64,000 nucleotides of DNA from Streptococcus sp. 2342 (GCF_013276795.1 NZ_VMLR01000003.1:1-64000), one strand, 5' to 3'. Positions 21,338-34,021 are shown, numbered from the stretch's first letter. Numbers and translations: made by a program. The notes: a model not told the origin generated them from the sequence alone.

Positions 21338-23980
21338 ATGTTTAAAGAATGGAAAGCAATTTTTAAAAAACCAACCTTTATTATTGTCATGATAGGGATT
21401 TCTCTTATTCCAGCTCTGTACAATATCATATTTTTGTCATCAATGTGGGATCCATATGGTCAAGTGTCTGACTTACCTGTGGCAGTTGTCAATAATGATA
21501 AAGAGGCTTCCTATAATGATAATACTATGGCAATAGGAAAAGACATGGTGTCCAATTTAAAAGAAAATAAAACCTTGGATTTTCATTTCGTGGATGAAGA
21601 TGAAGGAAAGAAGGGATTGGAAGATGGCGATTACTATATGGTAGTGACTTTACCAAGTGATTTATCTGAAAAAGCAGCTTCTATTTTAACGGATCATCCA
21701 GAGCAAATGCAAATTGATTATCAGACTTCAAGTGGTCATAGCTTTATTGCCAGCAAGATGAGTGATTCTGCTATGACACAATTAAAGCAGAATGTTTCTA
21801 CCAATGTAACCAAGACCTATACTAAAGCTTTATTTAACAAAATGGTCGATTTAAAGGATGGCATGAGTCAAGCAGATTCTGGTAGTGAAAAATTAACTGA
21901 TGGAGCGAATCAGTTAGTGACAGGAAGTCAAACATTAACTACTAACCTACACTCTTTAGCAGATTCAAGTTTAACATTTTCAAATGGAACGGAACAGTTT
22001 ACTAGAGGATTATCCTCTTATGTTTCTGGTGTCGAACAACTTCATCTTGCCTTAGGGAATTTTAATAGTGGTTTAGTTACATATACTGGTGCAGTGAGTC
22101 AATTAGATAGCGGATTAGGTCAATTATCTTCTAAAAGTCCTGAATTATTAAGAGGAATCAATCAGTTATATACTGGTGTAGAATCCTATACTGGCGGTGT
22201 TTCTCAGCTTAATGCTGGTCTTACTCAATTTTCATCTGGTGTTAGTGCTTATACAAACGGAGTGGGAAATCTTGCAACAGGTGCTCATCAGTTATCTAAT
22301 CAATCAGCTACACTTCGAATGGGGGTGGAGCAATTAAGTGAAGGGATTCAACAACTTTCTAGCAAGTTAGATGCTTCGTCTGGGAAAAAAGATCAAATTA
22401 ATCAATTATCTTCTGGTCTGAATCAGTTAAATCAAGTTATTCAAAATATTGATGTTGAAGATACAAAACAATTAGATTCTGTTTTATCAAGTATAGTATC
22501 TCTTTCTAATCAAATGTTAGCAAGTGCCCAGTCTGATAAAGCGACTACATTAGCCAATATTCAATTGACAGCAGCTTATCAATCATTGACAAGTGAGCAA
22601 CAAGCTGAGATAAGCGCTTCTGTATCTCAACATTCGACTGATAGTGTTCAATCGGCTCAGTTAATTATAGCTTTAGTACAAGGTTTACAGGGAGGTTTAG
22701 AAAACTTACAAAATCAATCTTCTAATCTTTCGACATTAAAAAATCAAGCTAATCAAGTATTACCGCTTGCTGCTACTTCTTTGACAGGGTTGTCAAGTGG
22801 ATTAACAGAGATACAAGGAGCTGTTACTAGTAAATTAGTTCCTGCTAGTCAGTCGATTGCATCAGGTATAAATACATATACTACAGGTGTTGATAAAGTT
22901 TCTCAGGGCGCAAGTCAACTAAGTGAAAAAAATGCCACCTTGACAGGTAGTTTGGATCAACTAGTTTCAGGCTCAAACACCTTGACACAAAAATCTTCTA
23001 ACTTGACAGCAGGAGTTGGTCAATTAGTTGAAAAAACTCCAGAATTAGTGTCTGGTATTGAAAAATTATCAACTGGCTCTAACCAATTGAATCAAAAGAG
23101 TCAAGAATTGATAGCAGGAGTTGATAAATTGCAGTCAGGCTCTAGCCGACTAGCTGACAAATCTAGTCAGTTACTTTCAGGTGCTTCTCAATTAGAAAGT
23201 GGAGCTAATAAATTGGCAGATGGAGCTGGGAAACTAGCAGAAGGTGGAACAAAGTTAACTTCTGGATTGGAAGGTTTACAGACAGGAGTTGCTTCTTTGG
23301 GACAAGGATTAGGTAATGCTAGTGATCAACTCAAGTCAGCATCAACAGAATCTAAAAATGCAGAGATTTTGTCAAATCCTCTCAGTCTCTCCAAAACTGA
23401 CAATGACCAAGTTCCTGTAAATGGAATTGCAATGGCTCCTTATATGATATCAGTTGCTCTCTTTGTTGCAGCAATATCAACGAATATGATCTTTGCGAAG
23501 TTGCCTTCAGGACGTCATCCGGAGAGCCGTTGGGCTTGGTTGAAATCTCGAGCTGAAATAAATGGTATTATAGCTGTTTTAGCAGGAATTTTGGTATATG
23601 GAGGAGTTCATCTTATTGGTTTAACTGCTAATCATGAGATGAGAACATTTATTCTCATTATCCTAACAAGTTTAGTATTCATGTCTATGGTGACCTCTTT
23701 AACAACATGGAATAGTCGTATAGGAGCTTTCTTTTCTCTTATTTTGCTTTTATTACAGTTAGCATCAAGTGCAGGTACTTACCCACTTACTTTGACAAAT
23801 GATTTCTTTAGAGCTATTAATCCCTGGTTACCAATGAGTTATTCAGTTTCGGGATTACGACAAACAATCTCTATGACAGGAAATATTCATCATCAAGTCA
23901 TTTTCCTTGCAGTGATATTAGCCCTATTTACTGGTTTAGGCATGCTAGCCTATCAACCTAAGAAAATGGAAGAAGATTAA
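21338..23980 (+). CDS. YhgE/Pip-family membrane protein
   Basis: Large envelope protein of 880 residues. It has an N-terminal membrane segment (about 12-33), a long extracellular region full of L-x2-G-x3-L repeats such as ADGAGKLAEGGTKLTSGL, and a C-terminal block of about five or six membrane segments (about 700-875). This is the architecture of the phage infection protein/YhgE family, with relatives in type VII secretion and lipid export. The ATG at 21338 has AAAAGGAGA before it; the upstream ATG at 21317 lies inside the operator. Control by the divergent TetR is likely. The substrate is unknown. Confidence 0.88.
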   Translation: MFKEWKAIFKKPTFIIVMIGISLIPALYNIIFLSSMWDPYGQVSDLPVAVVNNDKEASYNDNTMAIGKDMVSNLKENKTLDFHFVDEDEGKKGLEDGDYYMVVTLPSDLSEKAASILTDHPEQMQIDYQTSSGHSFIASKMSDSAMTQLKQNVSTNVTKTYTKALFNKMVDLKDGMSQADSGSEKLTDGANQLVTGSQTLTTNLHSLADSSLTFSNGTEQFTRGLSSYVSGVEQLHLALGNFNSGLVTYTGAVSQLDSGLGQLSSKSPELLRGINQLYTGVESYTGGVSQLNAGLTQFSSGVSAYTNGVGNLATGAHQLSNQSATLRMGVEQLSEGIQQLSSKLDASSGKKDQINQLSSGLNQLNQVIQNIDVEDTKQLDSVLSSIVSLSNQMLASAQSDKATTLANIQLTAAYQSLTSEQQAEISASVSQHSTDSVQSAQLIIALVQGLQGGLENLQNQSSNLSTLKNQANQVLPLAATSLTGLSSGLTEIQGAVTSKLVPASQSIASGINTYTTGVDKVSQGASQLSEKNATLTGSLDQLVSGSNTLTQKSSNLTAGVGQLVEKTPELVSGIEKLSTGSNQLNQKSQELIAGVDKLQSGSSRLADKSSQLLSGASQLESGANKLADGAGKLAEGGTKLTSGLEGLQTGVASLGQGLGNASDQLKSASTESKNAEILSNPLSLSKTDNDQVPVNGIAMAPYMISVALFVAAISTNMIFAKLPSGRHPESRWAWLKSRAEINGIIAVLAGILVYGGVHLIGLTANHEMRTFILIILTSLVFMSMVTSLTTWNSRIGAFFSLILLLLQLASSAGTYPLTLTNDFFRAINPWLPMSYSVSGLRQTISMTGNIHHQVIFLAVILALFTGLGMLAYQPKKMEED

Positions 23981-24006
23981 AAAATCGATCAACTGGTCGA
24001 TTTTTT
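23979..24006. terminator. bidirectional terminator between yhgE and yfhO
   Basis: AAAAAATCGA/TCGATTTTTT around an 8-nt loop. It overlaps both stop codons and works on both strands. Confidence 0.85.
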
Positions 24007-26548
24007 AAGCCTTAGATAACTTTCGTCTGTGATTATAGATTCCAAATAGTAAGAGAGAAGTAAAGGAACAGATTGCTCCAGTAATAAAACCATTGGGAAT
24101 GAAGGAAAGTGTAATAGTTCCGTTCCCCTTAGGAATATCAACTTTCATAAAACCAGTTTGAGCTTGTTTAATTTCTATTTTCTTACCATATTGGTAGGCA
24201 GACCAACCTTTGTCATAAGGAATGGTGAAGAAAATAGATGTATCTTGTTTGACATCATATGTAGCAAAAACCTTGTTTTTAGAAGTTGATACTGTTACAG
24301 GTTGTTCTTTAATTTTTTGAATTGCCTCAGTTAAAGTTTGGGTATCTAAACGATAGAAGGTAGGAGATTCAAATGATACTTGTGAATTTCCAGGAAAACT
24401 AATATTGATATTGAAAGTCTTTTTCTCTTTTGTATAGCCTAGATTAAAGAAGGAGAAGACATTATCAGTTGTAAAAGTCTTTTTTTCACCATTTACAAGG
24501 ATGTCAACCTTCTTTTGTTTATCATTAGAAAAGTGAAGATTTGTGAAAGAAAGATAAACTTGGCTGTTTTCTGGTACTTCAATTTGATACTGAATTTCTG
24601 CATCCTCATTTGAAGAACTTGTAACACTAATCAAATCATCAGTATTTTCGGTTTTTTCATAAGGTATTGGAGAAAAATAATCAAAATTGACGTTAGCAAG
24701 TTGATTTAAAAATGAGGCCTGATTATCTAAGGTATGTTCATTGAACTTGACATCATTGTAAACAGATTGACTAGCAAATGCAATCGGAAGAGAGTATTGA
24801 TTTTCATATAGGGTAAGATTATCTTTTTGATAGATATCTTGGAAACCATACTTATCAATAGGGGTTTCTGAGATATTGTACTGGATTCCAAATAAACTAT
24901 CAGCCAAAATACTATTATTTGCATAGCGGAGATTAAGATTAGTCCCAGAGGATTTAAACCCAAGTTTATCCAAAGTAGAGCTTGCTGAACGATTTCGAAC
25001 AGATGAAAATTGAGAGATTCCATTATAGTTGAATTTCATACTGTCATTTCCTGTCTGAGTCTCTAGTTTCTCAGTACGAGTAAATTGATTTCCAATATAT
25101 GTTGAGAAAGATTCCATAGCTGGGATATCTCGATTATATGCACTTCGAGAAGCAAAGCCCCATTCTTTAGCAATTCCGTCCATTTGAGATGAAGCATTTA
25201 AACTTATTTCAACTATTATAAATAACGAGATTAGAATGGTAAACAGATTCACAGAGATAAACTTTTTGATAACTGCAAGGAGTAAAAGCGAATAGACAAC
25301 CAAAAATTCAAGAGTAAGCAGAATATTCAAATCTGTTAAAAAAGAATAATGTGATTTTAGATAGATGGTAGCTAAAAATCCTGTTACTATAAGAAAAAGC
25401 GAAACTAAAAAATTCCAGATTTTAATTTCTTTTAGACGATTTAAGACTTCCGCTGCTGTGTAAATTAACAAGGTAGAGAAAATCCAAGCATAGCGATGTA
25501 AAAACATGTTTGGAGTATGCATGCCTTGCCAAAATAAATCAAGAGCTTCAATATAAAAGCTTGCAATTAGAAATGTAAAGAAGATTGCATAGATAAGTTT
25601 CACGTGAAACTTAATAGTTTTCAGTGTAAAAAATAAAATAGTCAAAATAAAGGGAAGTAGTCCTACAAAAATCATTGGAATAGCCCCATACTTGGTTGTA
25701 TCAAAGGAATCAATGAATTGCTTAGCAAAAAGATCAAGATACCAGCTACTTTCAGTTTGAAACTTTGTAACTTCAGTCAATTTTTCCCCATGTGTCTGTA
25801 AATCAAACAGAGTAGGAAGAGTCAGAATCAAACTAGCCATACCAGCTAAAACGGAGGTGATTATGAAATCAAGAAAAGATGATTTTCGGGTTTTAAAGTC
25901 CCAAGAAATTTGACAGAGATACCAGAAAATAAGAAACAATGCTGTCATATAGCCAAAATAATAGTTTTGGATAAATAAGATTGACAGACTTGTAAAGTAC
26001 AATAGGAATTTCTTTTCAGTGATGAGTAGCTGTAAACCAGTTATAATTAAAGGAATCAAGATAAAAACATCCAGCCAGGTTTTTATCTCTAATTGACTGA
26101 CAGAGAAACTCATCAGAGCATATGAAGTAGATAAAGCTAGTTTTAAAGGCTTAGGAATCAATTGAAATAAATTATTTAAACTAAAGTAAGTTGACAGTCC
26201 AATCAATCCAAATTTTAAGAGAGTTGTCAGATAGACAGCATCTGGCATATTCGTTAGATCAAAAAAGTAAACTAGAGGTGAAAGGAAACTACCCAAGTAA
26301 TAACTAGATAGGGCATAGAAATTTAATCCAAGGCCACTTGTAAAGGTGTAAAACAGACTACCATTTCCATGTAGGATATTTCGTAAAGCTACATCAAAAA
26401 TAACGTATTGATGAAACCCATCTCCTAATAGTGGAGATGTATCGCTATTCCAGTAGATACCTTGAGATAGATATACTCCTATCATAATGATTACGGGAAT
26501 GATGAAAGAAACAAAATAGGTCCAATATGTTTTAAAAAATAATTTCAT
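24005..26548 (-). CDS. YfhO-family polytopic membrane protein
   Basis: Membrane protein of 847 residues with about a dozen hydrophobic segments over residues 8-470, a long extracellular region (about 480-815) and a final membrane helix (about 822-840, ITGAICSFTSLLLFGIY). It matches the YfhO family, whose Bacillus member is linked to glycosylation of lipoteichoic acid, with a GT-C-like topology. It stands alone between two terminators. A parS-like palindrome lies inside it at 25596-25611. The role in this organism is inferred. Confidence 0.85.
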   Translation of the reverse strand: MKLFFKTYWTYFVSFIIPVIIMIGVYLSQGIYWNSDTSPLLGDGFHQYVIFDVALRNILHGNGSLFYTFTSGLGLNFYALSSYYLGSFLSPLVYFFDLTNMPDAVYLTTLLKFGLIGLSTYFSLNNLFQLIPKPLKLALSTSYALMSFSVSQLEIKTWLDVFILIPLIITGLQLLITEKKFLLYFTSLSILFIQNYYFGYMTALFLIFWYLCQISWDFKTRKSSFLDFIITSVLAGMASLILTLPTLFDLQTHGEKLTEVTKFQTESSWYLDLFAKQFIDSFDTTKYGAIPMIFVGLLPFILTILFFTLKTIKFHVKLIYAIFFTFLIASFYIEALDLFWQGMHTPNMFLHRYAWIFSTLLIYTAAEVLNRLKEIKIWNFLVSLFLIVTGFLATIYLKSHYSFLTDLNILLTLEFLVVYSLLLLAVIKKFISVNLFTILISLFIIVEISLNASSQMDGIAKEWGFASRSAYNRDIPAMESFSTYIGNQFTRTEKLETQTGNDSMKFNYNGISQFSSVRNRSASSTLDKLGFKSSGTNLNLRYANNSILADSLFGIQYNISETPIDKYGFQDIYQKDNLTLYENQYSLPIAFASQSVYNDVKFNEHTLDNQASFLNQLANVNFDYFSPIPYEKTENTDDLISVTSSSNEDAEIQYQIEVPENSQVYLSFTNLHFSNDKQKKVDILVNGEKKTFTTDNVFSFFNLGYTKEKKTFNINISFPGNSQVSFESPTFYRLDTQTLTEAIQKIKEQPVTVSTSKNKVFATYDVKQDTSIFFTIPYDKGWSAYQYGKKIEIKQAQTGFMKVDIPKGNGTITLSFIPNGFITGAICSFTSLLLFGIYNHRRKLSKA
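25596..25611. promoter_or_regulatory. parS-like ParB binding site
   Basis: Perfect 16-bp palindrome AGTTTCACGTGAAACT, matching the core GTTTCACGTGAAAC of parS. It lies inside the yfhO-like gene about 10.5 kb from the dnaA start. Confidence 0.88.
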
Positions 26549-26565
26549 GTTACCTCATAAAATGT

Positions 26566-26598
26566 TAGAAAACCCAGCTGGTTAACCCAACTGAGTTT
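26566..26598 (-). terminator. terminator after the ABC-F gene
   Basis: On the minus strand AAAACTCAGTTGG and CCAGCTGGGTTTT form a long stem ending in TTTT, between the ABC-F stop and the yfhO start. Confidence 0.75.
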
Positions 26599-26609
26599 TG
26601 AAGTTTTAT

Positions 26610-28232
26610 TTAGTCTTTCCAAAGTTCTTTAACTTTTGCTTGTACTTCTACATTTTCTAGGAATTCATCATAGGTTTCATCGATACGGTCAATGACACCA
26701 TTTTTAGATAAGACAATGATATGGTTAGCCAAAGTTTGAATAAACTCGTGGTCATGACTGGCAAAGATGATTGATTCTTTAAAGTTTTTCAATCCATCAT
26801 TCAAGCTTGAGATAGATTCCAAGTCCAAGTGATTGGTTGGATCATCAAGTACAAGGACATTTGATTTTAAGAGCATGAGTTTTGATAGCATGACACGAAC
26901 TTTTTCTCCCCCTGACAAGACGTTGACAGGTTTGTTAACTTCATCTCCAGAGAAGAGCATACGGCCGAGGAAGCCACGTAGGAAAGTATTGTCATCTTCT
27001 TCTTTACTTGCGAATTGACGCAACCAGTCAAGGATTGACTCTCCTCCTGCAAAATCTGCCGAGTTATCTTTTGGCAAGTAAGAACGGCTAGTAGTTACTC
27101 CCCACTTGACAGTTCCTTCATAGTCAATGTCCCCCATGATTGCACGAATTAATGCAGTCGTTTGGATGTCATTTTGACCAATAAGAGCTGTCTTATCACC
27201 TGGACGCAAGATAAAGCTGATATTATCTAAAATAGTTTCACCATCAATCTTTACAGTTAGATTTTCTACTGTCAAGAGATCATTACCAATTTCACGCTCC
27301 GCTTTAAAGTTGATAAATGGATATTTGCGACTAGATGGCACAATCTCTTCTAGCTCAATCTTATCAAGCATTTTCTTACGTGATGTTGCTTGTCTTGATT
27401 TAGAAGCATTAGCAGAGAAACGAGCTACGAATTCTTGCAATTGCTTAATTTTTTCTTCTGCTTTGGCATTACGGTCTGCTAGCAATTTAGCAGCAAGCTC
27501 AGAAGATTCCTTCCAGAAGTCGTAGTTTCCGACATAGAGTTTGATTTTTCCAAAGTCAAGGTCGGCCATGTGAGTACATACTTTGTTTAAGAAGTGACGG
27601 TCGTGGGATACTACGATAACTGTGTTATCAAAGTCAATCAAGAAGTCTTCTAACCAAGTAATCGATTGGATATCCAAACCGTTGGTAGGCTCGTCCAAAA
27701 GAAGAACATCAGGTTTACCAAAAAGTGCTTTGGCAAGGAGAACCTTTACTTTCTCACCGTTGGCCAATTCGCTCATGTTTTGGTAGTGTAATTCTTCTGG
27801 AATGTTTAGGTTTTGAAGGAGTTGAGAGGCTTCGCTTTCTGCTTCCCAGCCTCCAAGCTCAGCAAACTCTCCTTCGAGTTCGGCAGCACGAACCCCGTCC
27901 TCGTCTGAGAAATCTTCCTTCATGTAGATGGCATCTTTCTCTTTCATGATGCTATAAAGTTTTTCATTTCCCATGATAACAACATCAATGGCACGTTCAT
28001 CTTCATAGTCAAAGTGATTTTGACGGAGAACAGAGAGACGTTCATCTGGGCCAAGAGAGATGTGACCAGTAGTAGGTTCGATATCTCCAGCTAAAATTTT
28101 TAAAAAGGTTGATTTTCCGGCACCATTAGCACCGATTAATCCGTAAGTATTTCCTTCTGTAAATTTGATATTGACATCATCAAAAAGTTTGCGATCACTA
28201 AAACGTAGTGAAACATCAGATACTGTAAGCAA
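26610..28232 (-). CDS. ABC-F family ATPase (YkpA/YbiT type)
   Basis: Cytosolic ABC-F translation factor of 540 residues with two ABC domains and no membrane segments. The N-terminal Walker A is GANGAGKST, the second P-loop is degenerate (GQNDIQTT), and the signature motifs are SELANGEKVKV and LSGGEKVRV. The inter-domain linker, rich in K, A and S, is present. Length and sequence resemble Bacillus YkpA. Members act at the ribosomal E site; some give antibiotic resistance, but nothing here shows that. Confidence 0.92.
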   Translation of the reverse strand: MLTVSDVSLRFSDRKLFDDVNIKFTEGNTYGLIGANGAGKSTFLKILAGDIEPTTGHISLGPDERLSVLRQNHFDYEDERAIDVVIMGNEKLYSIMKEKDAIYMKEDFSDEDGVRAAELEGEFAELGGWEAESEASQLLQNLNIPEELHYQNMSELANGEKVKVLLAKALFGKPDVLLLDEPTNGLDIQSITWLEDFLIDFDNTVIVVSHDRHFLNKVCTHMADLDFGKIKLYVGNYDFWKESSELAAKLLADRNAKAEEKIKQLQEFVARFSANASKSRQATSRKKMLDKIELEEIVPSSRKYPFINFKAEREIGNDLLTVENLTVKIDGETILDNISFILRPGDKTALIGQNDIQTTALIRAIMGDIDYEGTVKWGVTTSRSYLPKDNSADFAGGESILDWLRQFASKEEDDNTFLRGFLGRMLFSGDEVNKPVNVLSGGEKVRVMLSKLMLLKSNVLVLDDPTNHLDLESISSLNDGLKNFKESIIFASHDHEFIQTLANHIIVLSKNGVIDRIDETYDEFLENVEVQAKVKELWKD

Positions 28233-28403
28233 TGTTTTTCTCCTATATGTGTAATATATTTATTTTACTAGAAAATACAGAAATATTCAAATTTTTATCT
28301 GTCAATTTTGTGTAAATTAAATTTACAGCATACGTTACACAAATCCGTAAATAGCAAGGCTGATTTATTTTGATAAATTACGGTTATTTCATTAAAAAAA
28401 TGC

Positions 28404-28409
28404 TATAAT
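28404..28409 (+). promoter_or_regulatory. extended -10 promoter of trpS
   Basis: TGCTATAAT (28401-28409) is an extended -10 element 29 bases before the trpS start. No clear -35 box. The 28233-28400 stretch shows no T-box leader. Confidence 0.65.
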
Positions 28410-28437
28410 TGAAGGGACTATATCGAAGGAGAACAAA

Positions 28438-29463
28438 ATGACTAAACCCATTATTTTAACAGGAGACCGTCCGACAGGAAAATTGCATATTGGACATTAT
28501 GTTGGAAGTCTCAAAAATCGAGTATTATTACAGGAAGAGGATAAGTATGATATGTTTGTGTTCTTGGCTGACCAACAAGCCTTGACAGATCATGCCAAAG
28601 ATCCTCAAACCATTGTAGAGTCTATCGGAAACGTGGCTTTGGATTACCTTGCAGTTGGATTGGATCCAAGTAAGTCAACTATCTTTATTCAAAGCCAGAT
28701 TCCAGAGTTGGCTGAGTTGTCTATGTATTATATGAATCTGGTTTCATTAGCACGTCTGGAGCGTAATCCAACTGTCAAGACAGAAATTGCTCAGAAAGGC
28801 TTTGGAGAAAGTATTCCGACAGGCTTCTTAGTCTATCCAATCGCTCAAGCAGCTGACATCACAGCCTTTAAGGCCAATTATGTTCCTGTTGGGACAGATC
28901 AGAAACCAATGATTGAGCAAACTCGTGAGATTGTTCGTTCTTTTAACAATGCATATAACTGTGATGTCTTGGTAGAACCAGAAGGTATTTATCCAGAAAA
29001 TGAGAGAGCAGGGCGTTTGCCTGGTTTGGATGGGAATGCTAAAATGTCTAAATCACTCAATAACGGTATTTATTTAGCTGATGATGCGGATACTTTGCGT
29101 AAAAAAGTGATGAGTATGTATACAGATCCAAATCATATTCGAGTGGAAGATCCAGGTAAGATTGAGGGAAATATGGTTTTCCATTATCTAGATGTTTTTG
29201 GTCGCCCAGAAGATGCTCAAGAAATTGCTGACATGAAAGAACATTATCAACGAGGTGGTCTTGGTGATGTGAAGACCAAGCGTTATCTACTTGAAATATT
29301 AGAACGTGAACTTGGTCCTATTCGTGAGCGCCGTATTGAATTTGCTAAGGATATGGGAGAAGTTTATAATATGCTTCAAAAAGGTAGTGAAAGAGCTCGT
29401 GAAGTTGCAGGTCAAACCCTATCTGAGGTTAAAGGGGCAATGGGACTTCATTACTTTAACTAA
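28438..29463 (+). CDS. trpS: tryptophanyl-tRNA synthetase
   Basis: Class I aminoacyl-tRNA synthetase that charges tRNA-Trp. The 341-residue product has HIGH (17-20) and KMSKS (202-206) signatures and the DQQALTDHA region. Shine-Dalgarno AAGGAG precedes the ATG. It lies between the divergent ABC-F gene and guaB. Complete and unremarkable. Confidence 0.98.
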   Translation: MTKPIILTGDRPTGKLHIGHYVGSLKNRVLLQEEDKYDMFVFLADQQALTDHAKDPQTIVESIGNVALDYLAVGLDPSKSTIFIQSQIPELAELSMYYMNLVSLARLERNPTVKTEIAQKGFGESIPTGFLVYPIAQAADITAFKANYVPVGTDQKPMIEQTREIVRSFNNAYNCDVLVEPEGIYPENERAGRLPGLDGNAKMSKSLNNGIYLADDADTLRKKVMSMYTDPNHIRVEDPGKIEGNMVFHYLDVFGRPEDAQEIADMKEHYQRGGLGDVKTKRYLLEILERELGPIRERRIEFAKDMGEVYNMLQKGSERAREVAGQTLSEVKGAMGLHYFN

Positions 29464-29532
29464 GTTTATTTTACAAGAAACTATCATTTCTATCTCGAAG
29501 AAAAGATAGTTTTTTATTTACCCCTGTAACAT

Positions 29533-31093
<1,561 letters not shown>

Positions 31094-31102
31094 AAAACAA
31101 TG

Positions 31103-31134
31103 AAAAGAACTCCCGTGAAAACAGGAGTTCTTTT
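31103..31134. terminator. bidirectional terminator between guaB and recF
   Basis: AAAAGAACTCC/GGAGTTCTTTT flank a 10-nt loop; each strand ends in T residues. Confidence 0.88.
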
Positions 31135-31149
31135 ACGATGTTATCAATT

Positions 31150-32241
31150 TTAATTTACAGCAACTTTACCATCCTGAATAGTAAAGATGCTTAGATTTTT
31201 TGGCAGATTTTGAAGATGATCTAAGCTTGTTGTTGTGATAAAGGTTTGGATTGACTGAGAAATCGTTTCTAATAATTTTAGTTGTCTAGTGTTGTCAAGT
31301 TCGCTCATAACATCGTCAAGCAATAATATCGGAGATTCTGTAGTAATACTTTCCATTAATTCGATCTCTGCTAATTTTATCGATAGGACGAGACTACGAT
31401 GTTGACCTTGACTTCCAAAACTAGCATCCATCCCATTTATATAAAAAGAAATATCATCTCGATGAGGCCCAACACCAGTATTCTTTTTAAATAAATCTCT
31501 GGACCTACTTTTTTCTAAAGCAATTTTGAAAGATTCTGATAAATCTTCTTTGTCAGTTATCTTTACAGAAGATTGATAGGATATTGACAATTCTTCAATC
31601 TGATTAGAGAGTTCAAAATGTTTCTTACGCCCAAATGATTCTAGTTTTTTTATGAAATCTAAGCGGTGATTCATTACACGACATCCATAATCAACTAGCT
31701 GATCATCTAAGACTGAAAGGAAGGTTCCATCTATTTTTTGAGCTGATTTTAGATAAGTGTTTCTTTGCTTTAGGATGTGGTTATAATTGGTTAAGTCAGA
31801 TAAATAGATTGGCTTGATTTGTCCAAGTTCCATATCAATGAATTTTCGTCGAATCGAAGGTGCTCCTTTAATTAGTTGTAAATCTTCAGGAGCAAATAAG
31901 ACAACATTCATATGTCCGACATAATCTGAAAGGCGTGCCTGTTTTAGGTGATTAACTTTTGTCACACGTCCTTTTTGTGTTAGTTCGATTTCGAGAGGAA
32001 TAGATCCCGTTTTTTTCTGAACAAGACCTGAAAGATGAAGTTGTTCCTCATCAAAATGAATGAGATTTTTATCTGTTCGAGTTCGATGGCTACGTGTTAA
32101 GGCTAAAAAATAGATAGCCTCTAACATATTTGTTTTACCTTGTGCATTACGTCCTAAAAAGACATTTAATTTAGGATTAAAGTCTATTTTCGTCTCTTTG
32201 TAGTTACGAAAAGTTTTGAGAGATAGTTGTTGTAGCCACAT
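31150..32241 (-). CDS. recF: DNA replication and repair protein RecF
   Basis: SMC-like ATPase that loads RecA at single-strand gaps with RecO and RecR. The 363-residue product has Walker A GRNAQGKT (30-37), an ABC-type signature (GSQGQHRS) and a Walker [12 protein letters not shown]. It is coupled to the upstream S4-domain gene (two bases apart). In Bacillus this pair lies next to dnaN; here it lies on the other side of the origin, as in pneumococcus. Confidence 0.97.
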   Translation of the reverse strand: MWLQQLSLKTFRNYKETKIDFNPKLNVFLGRNAQGKTNMLEAIYFLALTRSHRTRTDKNLIHFDEEQLHLSGLVQKKTGSIPLEIELTQKGRVTKVNHLKQARLSDYVGHMNVVLFAPEDLQLIKGAPSIRRKFIDMELGQIKPIYLSDLTNYNHILKQRNTYLKSAQKIDGTFLSVLDDQLVDYGCRVMNHRLDFIKKLESFGRKKHFELSNQIEELSISYQSSVKITDKEDLSESFKIALEKSRSRDLFKKNTGVGPHRDDISFYINGMDASFGSQGQHRSLVLSIKLAEIELMESITTESPILLLDDVMSELDNTRQLKLLETISQSIQTFITTTSLDHLQNLPKNLSIFTIQDGKVAVN

Positions 32242-32243
32242 GA

Positions 32244-32612
32244 TTATCTACCAGGGAATCGCGGAGCTTGTTTGCTTTTGGGTGATGAAGTAGGTTTTGA
32301 TTTATCTTTTTTTACTCCTTTATTCATCTCCTTAACAAGTTTAGCGATTCGTTCTTTTTCAACTTTATCAGCTTGATATTCCTCGTTCTCCTCAGAAGTA
32401 GGTTGTGTCAACAAGATGTCAATATTCATGTCAGGGATGTCAACTTTATCACCAATACGAAGTTTTTTACCGCGACGACTCTCTAATTCCCCATTAAAGT
32501 AAACAGAATGTTCAGAGAGAAATGATTTGATAGCTCCTCCGCTATGTGTAATTCCAAGTTCTTTGAGTAGTGCTTGGAGGGTAATAAATTCTTCAAATAA
32601 TTTGTATTCCAT
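32244..32612 (-). CDS. yaaA: S4-domain protein YaaA (RecF-associated)
   Basis: 122-residue protein with an S4-like RNA-binding fold in residues 1-70 ([36 protein letters not shown]) and a charged tail ending in KQAPRFPGR. The yaaA-recF pair is conserved in Firmicutes. Its exact function is not established; an RNA- or ribosome-related role is likely. Confidence 0.88.
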   Translation of the reverse strand: MEYKLFEEFITLQALLKELGITHSGGAIKSFLSEHSVYFNGELESRRGKKLRIGDKVDIPDMNIDILLTQPTSEENEEYQADKVEKERIAKLVKEMNKGVKKDKSKPTSSPKSKQAPRFPGR

Positions 32613-32770
32613 AATTCACCTCAATCTTTGGTATTATACCATATTTTCCTAAAAATAGTGAGAGAAACAGGGAGAAATGTAAGCGATTTTTATTTCAAAA
32701 GTGTTACAGAGAACAAGAAAATTTCAGGTTTTCGTGATATAATAGAAGTCTGTATATAAGGAGGTAAATC

Positions 32771-34021
32771 ATGGAGTTAGTGCATGGAATTTCAACACAT
32801 TTTATCCAATCAAAGAAGTTTAAAACGAACAAAATTACCGTGCGTTTTACAGCTCCATTATCTCTTGATACGATTGCAGGTCGCATGTTGAGTGCGAGTA
32901 TGCTAGAAACTGCCAACCAGATGTACCCCACTTTTCAAAATTTTAGGAGACACTTGGCCAGTCTATATGGTACAGATATGTCAACCAATTGTTTTAGAAG
33001 AGGGCAAAGTCATGTTGTAGAATTGACATTTAATTATGTTCGTGATGAGTTTTTAAGTAAGAAAAATGTGCTAACTTCTCAGGTTTTGGAACTTGTAAAA
33101 GAAACTCTTTTTTCACCCGTAGTATTTGATAATAGGTTTGATTCGGCCTTATTTGAAATTGAGAAAAAACAATTGCTAGCAAGTTTAGCAGCTGATATGG
33201 ATGATTCTTTTTATTTTTCACATAAAGAATTAGACAAGTTATTTTTTCATGATGAACGTCTCAAATTGGAATACAGTGATTTACGAAATCGTATTTTAGC
33301 TGAAACTCCACAAAGTTCTTATTCTTGTTTCCAAGAATTTTTGGCCAATGATCGAATAGATTTCTTTTTCCTGGGTGATTTTAATGAGGTTGAAATTCAA
33401 AATGTATTAGAATCATTTGCCTTTAAAGGTCGAAAAGGAGATGTGAAGGTTCAGTATTGTCAACCTTATTCCAATATACTACAAGAAGGTATGATTCGGA
33501 AAAATGTGGAACAGTCTATTTTAGAGTTGGGATATCATTGCTCTGCTGAATATGGTGATGAGCAACATTTACCCATGATTGTAATGAATGGTTTACTGGG
33601 TGGATTTGCTCATTCTAAGCTCTTTACAAATGTTCGTGAAAATGCTGGATTGGCTTATACTATTTCAAGTCAGCTTGATTTATTTAGTGGATTTTTGAGG
33701 ATGTATGCTGGTATTGATCGAGAAAATCGGAATCAGGCTCGTAAAATGATGAACAATCAACTGCTTGATTTAAAAAAAGGTTATTTTACAGAGCTTGAGT
33801 TAGAGCAGACCAAGGAAATGATTCGTCGGTCTTTGTTACTTTCTCAAGATAATCAAGGTTCATTGATTGAACGTGCTTATCAAAATGCCTTACTTGGAAA
33901 ATCTTCAGCAGACTTTAAAAGTTGGATTACAAAACTCGAGCAAGTTGACAAAGATGCTATTTGTAGAGCAGCTAATAATGTGAAACTACAAGCGATTTAC
34001 TTTATGGAAGGAATAGAATGA
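32771..34021 (+). CDS. M16-family peptidase-like protein, inactive partner (YfmF-like)
   Basis: 416-residue member of the insulinase/pitrilysin family. It lacks the HxxEH zinc motif in its N-terminal half, while the protein encoded just downstream has it. Such pairs form heterodimers with one catalytic and one non-catalytic subunit. The stop overlaps the next start (ATGA at 34018), and TAAGGAGG precedes the ATG. Substrate unknown; peptide or pheromone processing is possible. Confidence 0.88.
   Translation: MELVHGISTHFIQSKKFKTNKITVRFTAPLSLDTIAGRMLSASMLETANQMYPTFQNFRRHLASLYGTDMSTNCFRRGQSHVVELTFNYVRDEFLSKKNVLTSQVLELVKETLFSPVVFDNRFDSALFEIEKKQLLASLAADMDDSFYFSHKELDKLFFHDERLKLEYSDLRNRILAETPQSSYSCFQEFLANDRIDFFFLGDFNEVEIQNVLESFAFKGRKGDVKVQYCQPYSNILQEGMIRKNVEQSILELGYHCSAEYGDEQHLPMIVMNGLLGGFAHSKLFTNVRENAGLAYTISSQLDLFSGFLRMYAGIDRENRNQARKMMNNQLLDLKKGYFTELELEQTKEMIRRSLLLSQDNQGSLIERAYQNALLGKSSADFKSWITKLEQVDKDAICRAANNVKLQAIYFMEGIE

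Noticed and set aside
28233-28437. Possible T-box leader before trpS
   Set aside because: No T-box sequence or specifier structure; only an extended -10.
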